Positions 11,591 to 23,846 of a stretch of DNA of 64,000 nucleotides are shown here, one piece after another (within the stretch, counting starts at the first letter, position 1; each line of letters opens with the position of its first letter). A program made the translations under genes and the position numbers. The notes under the pieces were generated by a model. It was not told the origin of the DNA. It ran no database searches and worked only from the letters and a program-made list of their open reading frames with translations. Source of the stretch: Branchiostoma floridae (Eukaryota; Chordata; Leptocardii; Amphioxiformes; Branchiostomatidae); NCBI RefSeq assembly GCF_000003815.2, contig NC_049988.1:4817789-4881788 (forward strand), read 5' to 3'.

Positions 11591-11970
11591 CTTCAATTAA
11601 GGTACAATACCACAGCCTGGCTCAACATCACAAGGTTAGTCTAATGCAAGAGTAAGAGCGCTTAATGACAACAAACCAAATATAAATTTTCTCTCTCTCT
11701 AGGCTCTCATTTGAGACCACTGAACTTAAGTACAAAGTTATACGTAAACGCTGTGTCCACCAATAACGCTATCATTATATCCAGCCTAGATCAAGGTTAT
11801 AACCTCTGTTGCCATGCCCTTGAAACGTACTTGGAGAAATAGGAGTAAATATATTTTGGGGTGTAATTAGTTGATACCGTAGGCGTATTGGCCTGAACTT
11901 TCGTAACCCTTTATAATATAAACCCATGGTTTGATTATTGAACTTTTCCCATTTGAATTTCAAATTCTAG
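11591..11970. other. No gene recognised
   Basis: Intergenic sequence with a short CT run at about 11690. Fragment 'aaggtacaataccacag' recalls the repeat at 540. Confidence 0.4.
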
Positions 11971-12950
11971 TTAAAGGCCACAGCAAGAAAGCTTCATGAA
12001 TGGCATCCCCTTGCAAATTCTAAATCTAACAACAAGATGAGAAGGTTTTCTGTTATTTCTAATAGAGAGCTGAAAATGCTGAAACAATTATTGAAGCGAA
12101 AAAATATGGCATCACGTACAGCCGACATGTTTCCATCCTTGTATTTTGAAAGTGCAAAAAAATGACACTTACGCAACAGTCGCACTGTGATAGTCTAGTA
12201 CATGTATCACTTATCAAACTGCCAAGTACACCCAATACTACGAGGGGCATTCAATAAGTAATGTCCCTGACCCATTTCCCATAGCAGGAGATTAATGAAA
12301 CTTGGCACAGTTATTAGTCTTTCTCTTCATAGGAACCACCCAGAGTTTTGCATTTCTCCCATCATTTGATGTAGCTCTGGACACCGTTCTTGTAGGACAC
12401 CCCAGGTTGGTCCTCTGACAGATGCCTCATCAATGGCAGAAGAGGGACGACCAGGTCTGGGAGCTGTTTCCACAGACTTCCGATGCTTGTTTGAATTCAG
12501 GATGCCAGCGTTTTACAAGGTCATATGATGGGGCATCATCACCATAAGTTTTTTTTCATTTCATCAAAAGTCCCCTTTGGTGTGCGTCCTTTCAAATACA
12601 AAAATCGGATCACTGCGCAGCACCCAATTTGCTCCATTTCACACCTGGTCCATTTCAGACCTGACTCAGTTCAAACACCAGTAAATCAGTAACCACAATT
12701 AGTTCAGAGCTGTTTTTTGCAACATAACCCATAGAGATATGACTCATTACACATGCAACATTTCATCTAGATCAGACAACTGGAAGTGGGTCAGGGGCAT
12801 TACTTATTGAATGCCCCTCGTACCTTTACAGATACAGTCAATGCTATCACGACGCATTTTGCCTTTTTTGTTAATTTTTTGGTCATGTCGACCATCTCAA
12901 AGGGAACAATTTTCTTTAATTTTTTGTCAATCTAAATAAGGCCCCGTTGA
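11971..12950. mobile_element. TIR element 'AGGCCACAGC' family, copy interrupted by a mariner element
   Basis: Starts 'aaaggccacagcaag' near 11974 and parallels the element at 19307-19755 up to 'atcacttatcaaactgccaag', where the mariner copy at 12241 intervenes. Homology beyond 12821 is weak, so the right end is uncertain. Confidence 0.5.
12241..12820 (-). mobile_element. Deleted mariner element, copy A
   Basis: 580 bp with TIRs of about 30 bp (CGAGGGGCATTCAATAAGTA and its complement) flanked by TA on both sides. Inside, on the minus strand, is the same broken transposase N-terminus as in 31817-32394. The catalytic DDD region is missing in both. Confidence 0.92.
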
Positions 12951-13320
12951 TTTGACAATATGGATGACATCCGCGCTCGCAATTTTCGACCGTTTCCTTC
13001 CAAAAAGGATTTCAGCATAGGTTATAAGCCTTTAAAGCATCTGTAAAATGAGCAACATGTATGCCATACGTCGAAGAAATAATAGATTGCAAAACGTACA
13101 AAATTCAATGTAAATAAGATTCTGGTATACCATAGTTTCTGTGTTTTCGTCATTTTTCGATCTTCTTTAACTCGTAGGTCTCAAATTGAAGGCGGCTTTT
13201 TATAACTGAGCTTTTTTTATTCCCACGATACACTCACGTTAGTTTGTTCGGGGTTCCCAGAGGATGTCATCAATATAATAAAATCAACATGGCCTTAGGG
13301 ACAAATTCATGCCCACGCTA
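12951..13320 (+). repeat. Dispersed repeat R1, copy 1
   Basis: 'ggatgacatccgcgctcgca', 'aattttcgaccg', 'gtaaataag', 'cccagaggatgtcatcaa' and 'aaatcaacatggcct' recur in the same order at 60.52-61.02 kb, and partly at 37.62-37.70 kb. Confidence 0.65.
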
Positions 13321-13754
13321 AGAATTTGCATGCTTGTCCTGACGAAACCTTTTCGGTTTAGAAATCACTGCACGTGGGTGCCTTGTACTTTGTTTATATA
13401 GCGGTCTCAAATTATGGTGCAGCTTTTATAGAATTCATTTCTCTGCAAATGTTTCACGCATCGTGGCCAGTGACTTATTATAGGGACTTTATACTTCATG
13501 AAATATTCAACGATTTCGATTGGGTTGTCTTCTCACCAGACCTATCGGATACTGACATCAGTCAATCACGTTCACGACGTATGCAGATTGTACGTAGACA
13601 AGACCTGTAACCCCCAAGTCCCAAGCCCATATATGTAGTTTAATATGGATTTTGACCGATTACGTCATCTCATTAGCATAATTTATGAATATTTTATTAT
13701 AAATGTTCAACTAAGATGTGTTACATATTAAAGATATATGAAAAGAAGTGTGAA
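13321..13754. other. No recognised gene
   Basis: Contains a fragment related to the 3.4-kb array at about 13605-13630 ('cccccaagtcccaagccc'). Confidence 0.4.
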
Positions 13755-13988
13755 TTGTTTAAACAAAACTAGTGATTTTTGTAAAATTTGCCTTTCAGAA
13801 ACCCGTTGCCATGGCAACACGAAAAACCATAAACCTACCCAATTGTTGTAAAATTGTTGCCAACAATATTTTAGGAAAACTAACTAAGTTTGGTTGTTCT
13901 AGCACAAGTCGTTTGGGAGCTATGGGAGGTCAAAGTTGGCGCGGGCACTTTTAGCCCCCCCCCCCCCCCCCCCCAGTCTGGATCAGGG
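13755..13988. mobile_element. piggyBac-type MITE, 5'-truncated second copy
   Basis: From 'gtttaaacaaaactagtga' it follows the element at 10508-10822 ('aacccgttgccatggcaac', then 'ttggttgttctagcacaag'), with a long C tract, and ends 'gtctggatcaggg' next to TTAA at 13989. The left TIR is missing. Confidence 0.8.
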
Positions 13989-14089
13989 TTAAGTCATGTT
14001 CTACTAAAATAAGAAAGGTTTGTCTTTAGGCTTGATCTTGTTGTTTAATGAAGTATACATTAACCATTTGAGTCAGGGATGGGTATTGT

Positions 14090-14190
14090 TATTTTTGAGC
14101 TATTAGAGCATGCTTGCGACTCGAACCTATGACCTCTTGGTTCTGCGCAAATTTGCTATCGATGTCATTTGCATACTTTTGAACAATAGA
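14090..14190 (-). repeat. tRNA-like SINE head next to gap
   Basis: On the minus strand 'aggtcataggttcgagtcg' is B-box-like, with 'aaccaagaggtc' before it. The rest is lost in the gap. Confidence 0.4.
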
Positions 14191-15048
14191 NNNNNNNNNN
14201 NNNNNNNNNNNNNNNNNNNNNNNNNNNNNNNNNNNNNNNNNNNNNNNNNNNNNNNNNNNNNNNNNNNNNNNNNNNNNNNNNNNNNNNNNNNNNNNNNNNN
14301 NNNNNNNNNNNNNNNNNNNNNNNNNNNNNNNNNNNNNNNNNNNNNNNNNNNNNNNNNNNNNNNNNNNNNNNNNNNNNNNNNNNNNNNNNNNNNNNNNNNN
14401 NNNNNNNNNNNNNNNNNNNNNNNNNNNNNNNNNNNNNNNNNNNNNNNNNNNNNNNNNNNNNNNNNNNNNNNNNNNNNNNNNNNNNNNNNNNNNNNNNNNN
14501 NNNNNNNNNNNNNNNNNNNNNNNNNNNNNNNNNNNNNNNNNNNNNNNNNNNNNNNNNNNNNNNNNNNNNNNNNNNNNNNNNNNNNNNNNNNNNNNNNNNN
14601 NNNNNNNNNNNNNNNNNNNNNNNNNNNNNNNNNNNNNNNNNNNNNNNNNNNNNNNNNNNNNNNNNNNNNNNNNNNNNNNNNNNNNNNNNNNNNNNNNNNN
14701 NNNNNNNNNNNNNNNNNNNNNNNNNNNNNNNNNNNNNNNNNNNNNNNNNNNNNNNNNNNNNNNNNNNNNNNNNNNNNNNNNNNNNNNNNNNNNNNNNNNN
14801 NNNNNNNNNNNNNNNNNNNNNNNNNNNNNNNNNNNNNNNNNNNNNNNNNNNNNNNNNNNNNNNNNNNNNNNNNNNNNNNNNNNNNNNNNNNNNNNNNNNN
14901 NNNNNNNNNNNNNNNNNNNNNNNNNNNNNNNNNNNNNNNNNNNNNNNNNNNNNNNNNNNNNNNNNNNNNNNNNNNNNNNNNNNNNNNNNNNNNNNNNNNN
15001 NNNNNNNNNNNNNNNNNNNNNNNNNNNNNNNNNNNNNNNNNNNNNNNN
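14191..15048. other. Assembly gap (858 N)
   Basis: Run of N. Open frames translated through it are meaningless. Confidence 1.
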
Positions 15049-15165
15049 CAAAATAGGTCACGGCTAAGGTGTTCTAAAATAAACATCACAGGTAACTATT
15101 GAGATGTTCTAAACAAAGTTCTAAATAAACAAAAGGTAACTGGCAATGTTTTATGATACTTGTCA

Positions 15166-15196
15166 CTGAGGAAGGAAGATGGATGTCTTCCGAAAC
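15166..15196 (+). ncRNA. Hammerhead-ribozyme core-like motif (Penelope-type end)
   Basis: CTGAGGA, then a perfect six-base-pair stem (GGAAGA/TCTTCC), then GAAAC. This matches the hammerhead core CUGANGA-stem II-GAAA. Stems I and III are not evident. Penelope-like retroelements are known to carry hammerhead motifs in their terminal repeats. Confidence 0.5.
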
Positions 15197-15199
15197 GTC

Positions 15200-16200
15200 T
15201 GAATAAAAATTTTTGATATTATCCAGAAGAAGAGTTTGAACCTTCATCTATTTATCATATCCTGGATGTCTAACCTTCACAAACGTACAATACTGATACT
15301 TTGGGACTACTTATTCAGATGAGTATAATAGGAACTAAAAAAACAAAAAAACTTTGGGCTTTGTTCTCTACCTTTTTAAAGTTACAGAACAGCCAAACTT
15401 TGCTCCAATGGTGTCCTGATTCAACAAGGAGTTTGCTTGGTTAGCTTATTCATATTTCGGTAATGATAGTTCTTTTGCTATTCGTTTGCATGTATATTAT
15501 GCGTTATGGGTACAGATTATACCGCATATAGACAATAACCATAAAGGGAAAAATTATACCGAATTCTTATAGAGTGCAGATGATATGCATAATACTAGAT
15601 GGTCGAACACTTGCTTCAAGATTTAAAACTATAAATTCTCAGAAATTTAATTTTTTTACACTTTATTGCTTATCGTTGATAATCAATATTGCGAAGTATA
15701 GGTGAGGGGGCTTAGTTTAAGCCACATGCACGTTTTTCTCCTCCTCCTGTTTCTGTTTTATGTATTATGATTTAAGTACTTTCTTGTGTAGGTATATAAA
15801 CAAACATCTGATTTTCAAGCTGTATAAGTCCTTACATATCCAGCTAGTACAATAGTATTTGTAATGTATTCTGATTTGAACTTTATTTCACTTTAACATA
15901 TGTTTTATACATTACTTTATCTTTGGAATCATAAGTTTACCTTTGCTTTTTTTCTTGTCATTTTATGGGTAATGGATTAATGTAAGCACCTTGTAATTCA
16001 TTTTCATGCACATTGAATGAATAAGAGAAAGATACATGCATGTATAAGATATTTTCTATTCAGCACAGTATCACAAAGCATACGTGTCTTCTACTGAAGA
16101 TCCTTGACATTTGCCTTGTGTAACAACAAATGATGATTCTTGCAAATATTGCATGGTCTATGCTGTAAGCCATTGTGTGTTCTTATTCGCGCACTGACAT
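15200..16200. other. AT-rich DNA without recognised gene
   Basis: Probably includes Penelope terminal-repeat sequence at its left ('atattatccagaagaagag'). No ORF or TIR seen in the remainder. Confidence 0.4.
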
Positions 16201-16216
16201 TTAAGTTACCTCTATG

Positions 16217-16389
16217 TAATCTCCAAGCAGATCCTACGGTAGCATAAGATAGTATCAAAATCTGCCAGAGGAGTGAAGCCGGCTGAGGAGTGTGTTTTGC
16301 TGCAAGGCAAATGGACAACTTTTGGCTGACTGCACTCCTTGGCCAGTTAAGTACTATATTTTACCATTGTAGGATCTGCTTGGAGATTA
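16217..16389. mobile_element. 173-bp TIR element with perfect 9-bp target duplication
   Basis: The left end TAATCTCCAAGCAGATCCTA is inverted at the right end (ending in GGAGATTA). The nine bases ACCTCTATG flank it on both sides (16208-16216 and 16390-16398). No ORF, so it is a non-autonomous MITE. Confidence 0.92.
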
Positions 16390-16398
16390 ACCTCTATG

Positions 16399-17384
16399 TG
16401 CTTGTGTTATCTAAAGTTGTAGCAAATATTTCAAATTTATGTCGTTGGGTGATTTCACCTTGGAATTTTAGCTTCCCTCCCCTGCAGTAACCAGTGTATT
16501 TTTTGTCCCATTATATGAGTATGAATAACAGTTTACTACACATGCAATCTGACCAAACATTACTTTATTATTATCTTTATGTATAGCTTGGGGGGGGGGG
16601 GCATTCAAAAGCTATAGGCTTTACTGTTAATGTAAATAAGCAGTTATAATATTTCCAGTATATTGAATGTTGTTTGTTATGTATTTTAAACTCGTGTTAC
16701 TTGCGCGTTTAACGTTGTCGCACTATCATATCAATGCCTAAAAGACAAAATTTCAAAGCTGCAGCACCATGTTAAGTCGCTAGGGTACCCACTGAAGATT
16801 CACATTTTTGAGATGACAACACCCATCCATATGCCTTGTGCGATCACAATTGAATTACAACAGATGTTCTTGTTTACATATGTACGTACACAAAGTCTGT
16901 GCTACTTTTCACGGAGGCCAGGTCTAGAAAACAGTCTGATTTTGGTTATCCTAGCAGAAACCTTTAGACCCTGGCCTTTTTTCTGTTTGACCACAGACAA
17001 GGGGCTAAATCTGAATGATGAAATTCAAAGCCAACATCTTGTATCTTAAATTTTGTTTAAAAATTAGTACGTAAGGCATTTAATATAAGTGTATTTAGGG
17101 AACATTATTACTTTATTGTTTAGTTTGTTGATATACTTTTGCCTGCACAATGTTTATCTATATAGTTGCAATTTGATGCTGAACATATTAATGCCCTAAT
17201 ACATTTCAGCTTTACGTTAGTTATTGTATTCGTTGGGTAACTTCTAAAGAAGAAGAGAATCCATTCCCACCAACCCAAGTTTTTAACGACCGTAACCGCA
17301 ACCACAACATAATTTTCTTACTCCCATAAATAAATGTGTAGAAAGTATTTTTCCATTTCTGCTATATTATGCTCTTGTAATTAC
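16399..17384. other. No recognised gene
   Basis: AT-rich sequence with a G tract at about 16590-16600. Small open frames lack any supporting signal. Confidence 0.4.
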
Positions 17385-19225
17385 TTCTGGCTCCATAATC
17401 TAACATTATACAAAACAAAGCCCACTCGTGTGAATAGAGAACTGTGTGATTTATCCCTTTGAAACGACTGGTCTCCATTCCACGACCTTGCATCTCATCC
17501 TATGGGACCCTGATAACAACTAAAACCGTAGCAGATCCATTTCTATAATATGAATTACTACATAATCATTGCTTTGCTACGAAGTGGCGCACATGACGCA
17601 CTAGTATTACTTTCTTCTTACTGTATATTCTAACATAATACAAAACAAAGCCCACTAGTGTGAGTAGAAAACATGTTTGATTTATCCCTCTTAAACAAAT
17701 GGGTTCCATTCCACGACCTTGCCTTTCATTCTATAGGACCCTGATAAGAACTAAAACCGCAGCAGAGCCATTTTGATACTGTGAATTACTACATAATCAT
17801 TGCTTTGCTACGAAGTGGCGGACATGACGCACTAGAATTACTTTCTTCTTGCTTTATAATCTAAAATTACACAAAACAAAGCCCACGTGTGTGAATAAAA
17901 ACCTGTTTGATTTATCCCTTTTAAACAAATGGTTTCCATTCCACGACCTTGCCTTTCATTCTATAGGACCCTGATAACAAATAAAACCGCAGCAGAGTCA
18001 TTTTGATAGTGTGAATTACTATAAAAATCATTGCTGCGCTACGAAGTGGCGCACATGGCGCACTTACAGGTAATACTTTCTTCTGGCTTGATAATCTAAC
18101 ATTATACAAAACAAAGCCCACTCGTGTGAATAGAAAACTGTTTGATTTATCCCTTTTGGATAAATGGTTTCCATTCCACGACCTTGCTTCTCATCCTATG
18201 GGACCCTGATAACAACTAAAACCGTAGCAGAGCCATTTTGAAACTGTGAATTACTACGTACGTAGTCATTGCTTTGCTACGGAGTGGCGCACATGGTGCA
18301 CTTACAAGTAATACTTTCTTCTGGCTTGATAATCTAACATAATTATACAAAACAAAGCCCACTCGTGTGAAAAGAGAACTGTGTGATTTATCCCTTTTAA
18401 ACAAATGGTCTCCATTCCACGACATGTCCCTCATTCTATGGAACCCTGATATAACAAGTAAAACCGTAGCAGAGACATTTTGATACCGTGAATTACTACA
18501 TAATCATTGCTTTGCTACGAAGTGGCGCACATGGTGCACTAGTGTTACTTTCTTCTTGCTGTGTATTCTAACATTACACAAAACAAAGCCCACTGGTGTG
18601 AATGGAAAACTGTTTGATTTATCCCTTTTAAACAAATGGTTTCCATTGCACGACCTTACCTCTCATCCTATGGGACCCTGATAACAACTAAAACCGTAGC
18701 AGATCCTTTTTGATACTGTGAATTACTACATAATCATTGCTTTGCTACGGAGTGGCGCATATGGCGCACTTAAAAGTACTACTTTCTAGGGGTTTTATAA
18801 TCTAACATTATACAAAACAAAGCCCACTCGTATGAATAGAAAACTGTTATTAATCCTTTTTAATCAAATGGAATCCATTCCACGACCTTGCCTCTCATCC
18901 TATGGGACCCTGATAACAACTAAAACCGTAACAGGGCCATTTCTGTATTGTGAATTACTACATAATCATTGCTGCGCTACGATGTGGCCCACATGGCGTA
19001 CTGATATAACTTTCTTCTTGCTGTGTAATCTAACATTATACAAAACAGAGTCCACTCGTGTGAATAGAAAACTGTTTGATTTATCCCTTTTAAACAAATG
19101 GTTTCCATTCCACGACCTTGCCCCTCATCCTATGGGACCCTGATAACAAACTAAAACCGTAGCAGAGTCATTTTTATACTGTGAATTACTACTTAATCAT
19201 TGCTGCGCTACGAAGTGGCGCAAAC
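17385..19225 (+). repeat. Satellite-like tandem array, eight units of 228-241 bp
   Basis: 'caaaacaaagcccactcgtg' recurs at 17411, 17641, 17872, 18107, 18348, 18579, 18813 and 19041. Every unit also contains 'ttccattccacgaccttg', 'atgggaccctgataacaac' and 'gctacgaagtggcgcacatg'. Units differ by point changes and small indels, not by rearrangement. Confidence 0.95.
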
Positions 19226-19306
19226 GATGATTTTTAATGGACTGTACTGGCTATATTTGCCTCTTCGGGATAAACTCGTGACTGCAGTAGATCTGTGAAT
19301 GGGCAG

Positions 19307-19755
19307 TTAGGCCACAGCAAGTGAGTTTTAAGGATGACATCCTATGCAGAGTGCAAAAATAAAGAGATGGGTTAAAAATGGCTAAATATTCAAAATAAAC
19401 ATCAAAACAAGATTTGAAGTGACAAAACGTGACATCACAACTAACATGGCCTGTATTAAAGAAGTGAACCAACGTAGTAAATGTGATACTATTGTGGTAC
19501 ACTGGTATCACTTGCCAAGCTGACAACTACATTCGTGGCTTCCATATAAGTGACACTCTTACGACGATCCAACAAGTTTCACTTCTGCAATTATAGTCAT
19601 GGCTCCTTTCCTAGTGTTGCTTCTACATTTATAATTATTAGGCTGCAACACAACGTGTTTGCCTATTTGACCATCCCCGATGTTATTTTCTGAAATCAGG
19701 CGAAAATTAATGAGCGCGTTGATGTCCTCCATAAAATCTACCTGCTGTGGCCTTA
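19307..19755. mobile_element. TIR element, 'TAGGCCACAGCA' family, full copy
   Basis: The left TTAGGCCACAGCAAG is inverted at the right as CCTGCTGTGGCCTTA. The interior 'tgagcgcgttgatgtcctcc' is shared with 44.30-44.73 kb, and the left part with 11.97 kb. Length about 449 bp, no transposase. Confidence 0.75.
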
Positions 19756-19771
19756 CTCCAGCTGTACCCCT

Positions 19772-20055
19772 TCTTTAATGTTTTTTGCTTTTGCCAAGAA
19801 GCTTACATTTTGGCAGTTTTCGTGTATGTCTTAATGTGCCCGTCTTTCACTAGGATAACTAGATAATCCTTGCATTGGGGGTGGGAATCGGTACAGAAAA
19901 TTAAATTTAAACAAAGTTGGACCTTTTCTTTAATGGTCATTGCCTTTGCCAAGAAGCTTTTTGGCAGTGTGCGTTTGTATTTAAATGTGCCCGTCTTTGA
20001 ATAGGATATCTGGATAATGCTTGCATTGGCTGTGGGTAACGGTACCCAAAATTCA
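19772..20055 (+). repeat. Tandem duplication, two units of about 145 bp
   Basis: 'ttctttaatg..tttgcc..aagaagctt', 'aatgtgcccgtcttt' and 'cttgcattgg' occur twice in order. Confidence 0.8.
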
Positions 20056-20235
20056 GGTCAAGATACGGTCCATGTCCAGGGGATTAGAGTCCAGGTCCGG
20101 ACCCGAACCTGGACCTAATCATCTGTTAAAACTTGTGAATGGGTGATACTCAAAACAATGACTAAACACAAAGAGTATGGTATACCTAACAAAAGATTCA
20201 TTTTTGTTCATATTAAACTTCTTATTCGACTTGCA
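20040..20235 (+). repeat. Dispersed repeat with 'ccaggtccggacc' palindrome, copy 1
   Basis: 'gtccaggtccggacccgaac' followed by 'ctggacctaatcatctg' and 'aaaacttgtgaatgg' matches 46.63-46.75 kb. Confidence 0.7.
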
Positions 20236-23057
20236 AATTGACTTTGGTATACTACGACCAAAGAATCCGGTTTGCGATTTCCCCCAATACACAGCTTACA
20301 TGTACATTGTGCTCATTATGTAGCTGCTTTGTGCGATTAACAGTCGACAACCTTTTCTTTGAAACGGACGAGAGTTGATGCGCACGAAAATGTCATCAAT
20401 ATTTCTAGAGTAGACAGAAAATTGATTTTGTGACACCTACATAGCTTGGGGAAGGAACAGGAGTGAACTTTATGACCTTTACTTCATAAGTTATTCAAGC
20501 AAGCATGGCAAGATTGGACAATGAACAAATTATCTAATTTGTTTTTGCCTTGTCGACACTGTCCCGACTAAGGATAATATCGATTTTCCGATCATTTTCC
20601 GACCAAAAAGGAAACGTCTGTCGTAAATGTGTCAACATTCATCACATTGTCGCCCTATTGTCTAGACGAATCAGCAAGGGTGTTACAGCCCCCAGTTTAT
20701 CAATCTAATATACAGTCCTTACATCGAATCTTACAACCGTTTGATAAACCATTGCTGATTGGACGAAATTATATTTGCCACGATGTTCATCTTTAAGAGT
20801 TGAGATATTGCAATTGAAAGATTTGACTCATTAAGCAAAATTTTGACTGTATCTTTAATGGCCATTCTATGTATGTAAACGTATTTTGAAATGGCTCCCC
20901 AACGACCTGAAATGAGGTTACTTGAAAGGTTTATTGCGGTAGTAAAACATCTGAATACTAGGCTATTGGCTTTATTTCGTTCACTCGAAGCTGTTCCCCG
21001 ACTTTGTGATCTCTGCACTACTTTCTGTCTGCAATACAGTTATTCTCGTTTGCCTAGACTGGTGTTTTGATGGTTAGATTGACGTAGAACTACAATAAAG
21101 GGTTAATGACCCGCCCAAAAGAGAATATGGTGTAATACTAGTAAGACCTGGTCATTTGCTGTTACCACCGAATAAAAACTGAATGAGCGTAGCGAACTAA
21201 TTAGATTCATTCAAACACAATTCAATCTCTACAACTGGATGAAAAGGGGGATACGTTCTTTAAAACCAATTGCAGAGATTGCATTGTATTGAATTTATAA
21301 GATGGTTATAGCACATGTTCAGGCATTATGGTACTATATACGCGTACACCGGGTACAGTGGAATAGCCAGGTAGACAATATTTTCATTATATGCATGGAA
21401 TAAAGAGACTCTTTTTATACAAACGTTTTTTTAATAATTTTCACCGAAGTTTCGGGACAATCTATCATCTCACCTTCAATTCTGACTGGTTTACGTTGTA
21501 CTAGTACTGCAGCTATAGGTGTCGCTGCTAACAGATACAGTACCAGACATGTTATTTACATATTAATGGTGATCGTTTACGCGAAGTTAACATTGAGGTC
21601 CCAAACGGAAAGGAGTGTAAAATAGCCTTTAATTGATATCATTACATGCAAAACTCAGTTTCCAATGACACGAGTCTACACTTCAAATAAGGTAAGCTAA
21701 GGTTAAGTGGTAAAGCATATCAATTTATAGTAGTTTCAGTGTCCTCTCTATCTATAAGAGCCTCTTTCCACTAAATGTCAATGACGCTGCGCTCTCACTG
21801 TGATCTAAAACAGATGTGTGAAGGGGGCTTCAGACAGAAGCCTCAAGCGTAAAACCTCCGTGCCTAAAATCCAAAGACACCAAGAGGAACAGGGATGGTA
21901 GACTTAAAACGTGAGCCACGCAGGCCATAGGGCACCAATGGAAATCCATATAGCCGATAAAGTAAAAATAGGCAGGTCCAGGGTGTCATAATCTCATCCG
22001 TGAACATCTCAGGTCACGCCACACAGCAGCCCGCTATCTCGAGTGTCCAAAAGCCTGATTTAGAAAAAATTCCGACCAGCGAAAGTTTTCGCAGTTCTCA
22101 AATATGCCGCCATCTTGGTCTATGATGACGTCAATTTAGGGACTGGCCACTTCCATTCAGAGGTCAGCACGGGCCTGAAAATGGACCAAAACCTTTTTTG
22201 TTGCCTAATCTGGACGTCACCCTACACTGTCTCACCAATTTGAAAGCCTCTTGCAGTTTCCTGATACAAGTCAAGTATAGGCTTAGATACTGTGGACTCG
22301 AATTAGGCCTTCGAATTCTGCGGTTGCGTCAATAAGGGTCATTGCCCCGCAGTGACGCCGCTTGCACTACTACGTAGCTACTCGAAGAAAAATTACGCTT
22401 TGGGAAGCCTAGAGGGAATTCTTACTTACCTTTTTCTATTATACGTATCTGATTGTTTTACCAGTCAGACTTTAAGTCATTACCATTGCTCCAATATATG
22501 TCCTCCAGTATACCACTACTTGTGATGCATTACAGACATACTTTAGGCCACATGTCATAAACTTGGGGACCAAAAGAGGTCAGTAAACGTAGAACGCAAC
22601 TCAAAGGCAAACTTCGTTAATTGAGCGCACGCGTAGAAGACATACTTATTACCTATAGAAATGATAAGGTACCCTTGGCACAAGTGCCTGTAGAAATGTT
22701 TTTCTTGGGATGTGTTTGTATTGTGCAGGAGCATATAGCAGGTATGGGTTCTTACCTCTGTACTGCGTTAGAAAAAGATCTTTAGCAATGTTTTTGGTTG
22801 CAGGAGGTTCTACAAGTTAGGTGTTTTGATGTTCTGTACAGGCAGTGAAGAGGGGTCAAAAGGGCACCACATATGCTTTGGTCCCCGTTCACGTATTTCC
22901 ACTGTAATTTTATTCCTTGTTTAGTGGTCAAATTACACTTTAAAGGCCAGAAAAACAGACCAATGTGAACTTTTCATGTTCTAAAACTAAGGTCATTTTT
23001 GCAAAGCCTCTTTTTGCCATGATGCTGATCTCATAGGCAAACTGCCTCCTATCCGAT
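20236..23057. other. Long intergenic stretch, no gene recognised
   Basis: No coding exon I can support. Contains a YY1-type GCCGCCATCTTGG next to a CRE (TGACGTCA) at 22110-22133, a partial 'CCTTTCCACTA' MITE at about 21765-21835, and short repeats related to 6.8 kb near 21500. Confidence 0.45.
22110..22133. promoter_or_regulatory. Adjacent YY1-type and CRE motifs
   Basis: GCCGCCATCTTGG followed within a few bases by TGACGTCA. Both are canonical vertebrate promoter elements. No gene start is identified beside them. Confidence 0.3.
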
Positions 23058-23096
23058 GATATGGTATGATATGATATGATATGATATGATATGATT
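23058..23096. repeat. (ATATG)n microsatellite
   Basis: About seven tandem ATATG/ATGAT-type pentamers. Confidence 0.9.
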
Positions 23097-23549
23097 CCCA
23101 TTGTTGATTATAGGCAGCCTTGATACCGAAATTTGCTCTCAGATCAATTAGATGCTGGGCCATCAATACAAAGTGAAACAAGCAAGTAAACAAATAAGCA
23201 AACAAACAAAAACATGACGGTGCAAATTCGACGGACTGAACTAAATCAAAACGAATATTTATTTGTCCTTTCAAGACAGCATGGCGTATTGTGAAAATTC
23301 CTAGGTGGCCGGGGGTCGGTACCGACTTCCACAAACTTTTGACTCGTTGGACACGTGACACCACTGGAAAGCAAAGTATCCTTAGAATTTACAATACCTG
23401 AGATATCAAATATTAGAGGGAATTGGTCTAAAATTAAGAAGCTCGTCTGTTGTAATCAAGCTTATCACCTCTTCATAAAGATAGATCAGGGGAACTGAGA
23501 GAGAAAAAAAAAGAAAATATTCTTAATTCAATATGTGCACCGTCTTTTA

Positions 23550-23843
23550 TACCCCTGTCACATTGCGCGAAAATCGATCGGACGACGAGTCTGCGGCGAT
23601 CGCCCGAGCCTCGCTTATAAAAACAACTTTATTGCAAAACAATCGCACAAGGTACAAAGTATTATTTTAAACCTTTATTGAAAAATCAGAACAATTACAC
23701 ACATTGTGACAAGGTACAAAGTATGGCTTATAAGTGACAAGGACGGTTTTCAGGTGAAAAATACGCGAAACCCTCTGTCGATCTCAAATATGGCCGACCT
23801 TCCATCGATACGCCCGAAGATCGTGGATAATATGACAGGGGTA
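23550..23843. mobile_element. Harbinger-like MITE, 'TACCCCTGTCACA' family, copy 1
   Basis: TIRs TACCCCTGTCAC and TATGACAGGGGTA flanked by TTA at 23547-23549 and 23844-23846. Interior 'aaaatcgatcggacgacga' and 'ccatcgatacgcccgaagat' are shared with 25624-25855. Confidence 0.85.
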
Positions 23844-23846
23844 TTA

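Noticed and set aside
14089-15102. Long open frames of about 300 codons
   Set aside because: Almost entirely N. No coding evidence.
21440-21490. Another hammerhead-like motif (minus strand, 'cccgaaac')
   Set aside because: The CTGANGA element is not intact and stem II does not pair convincingly.
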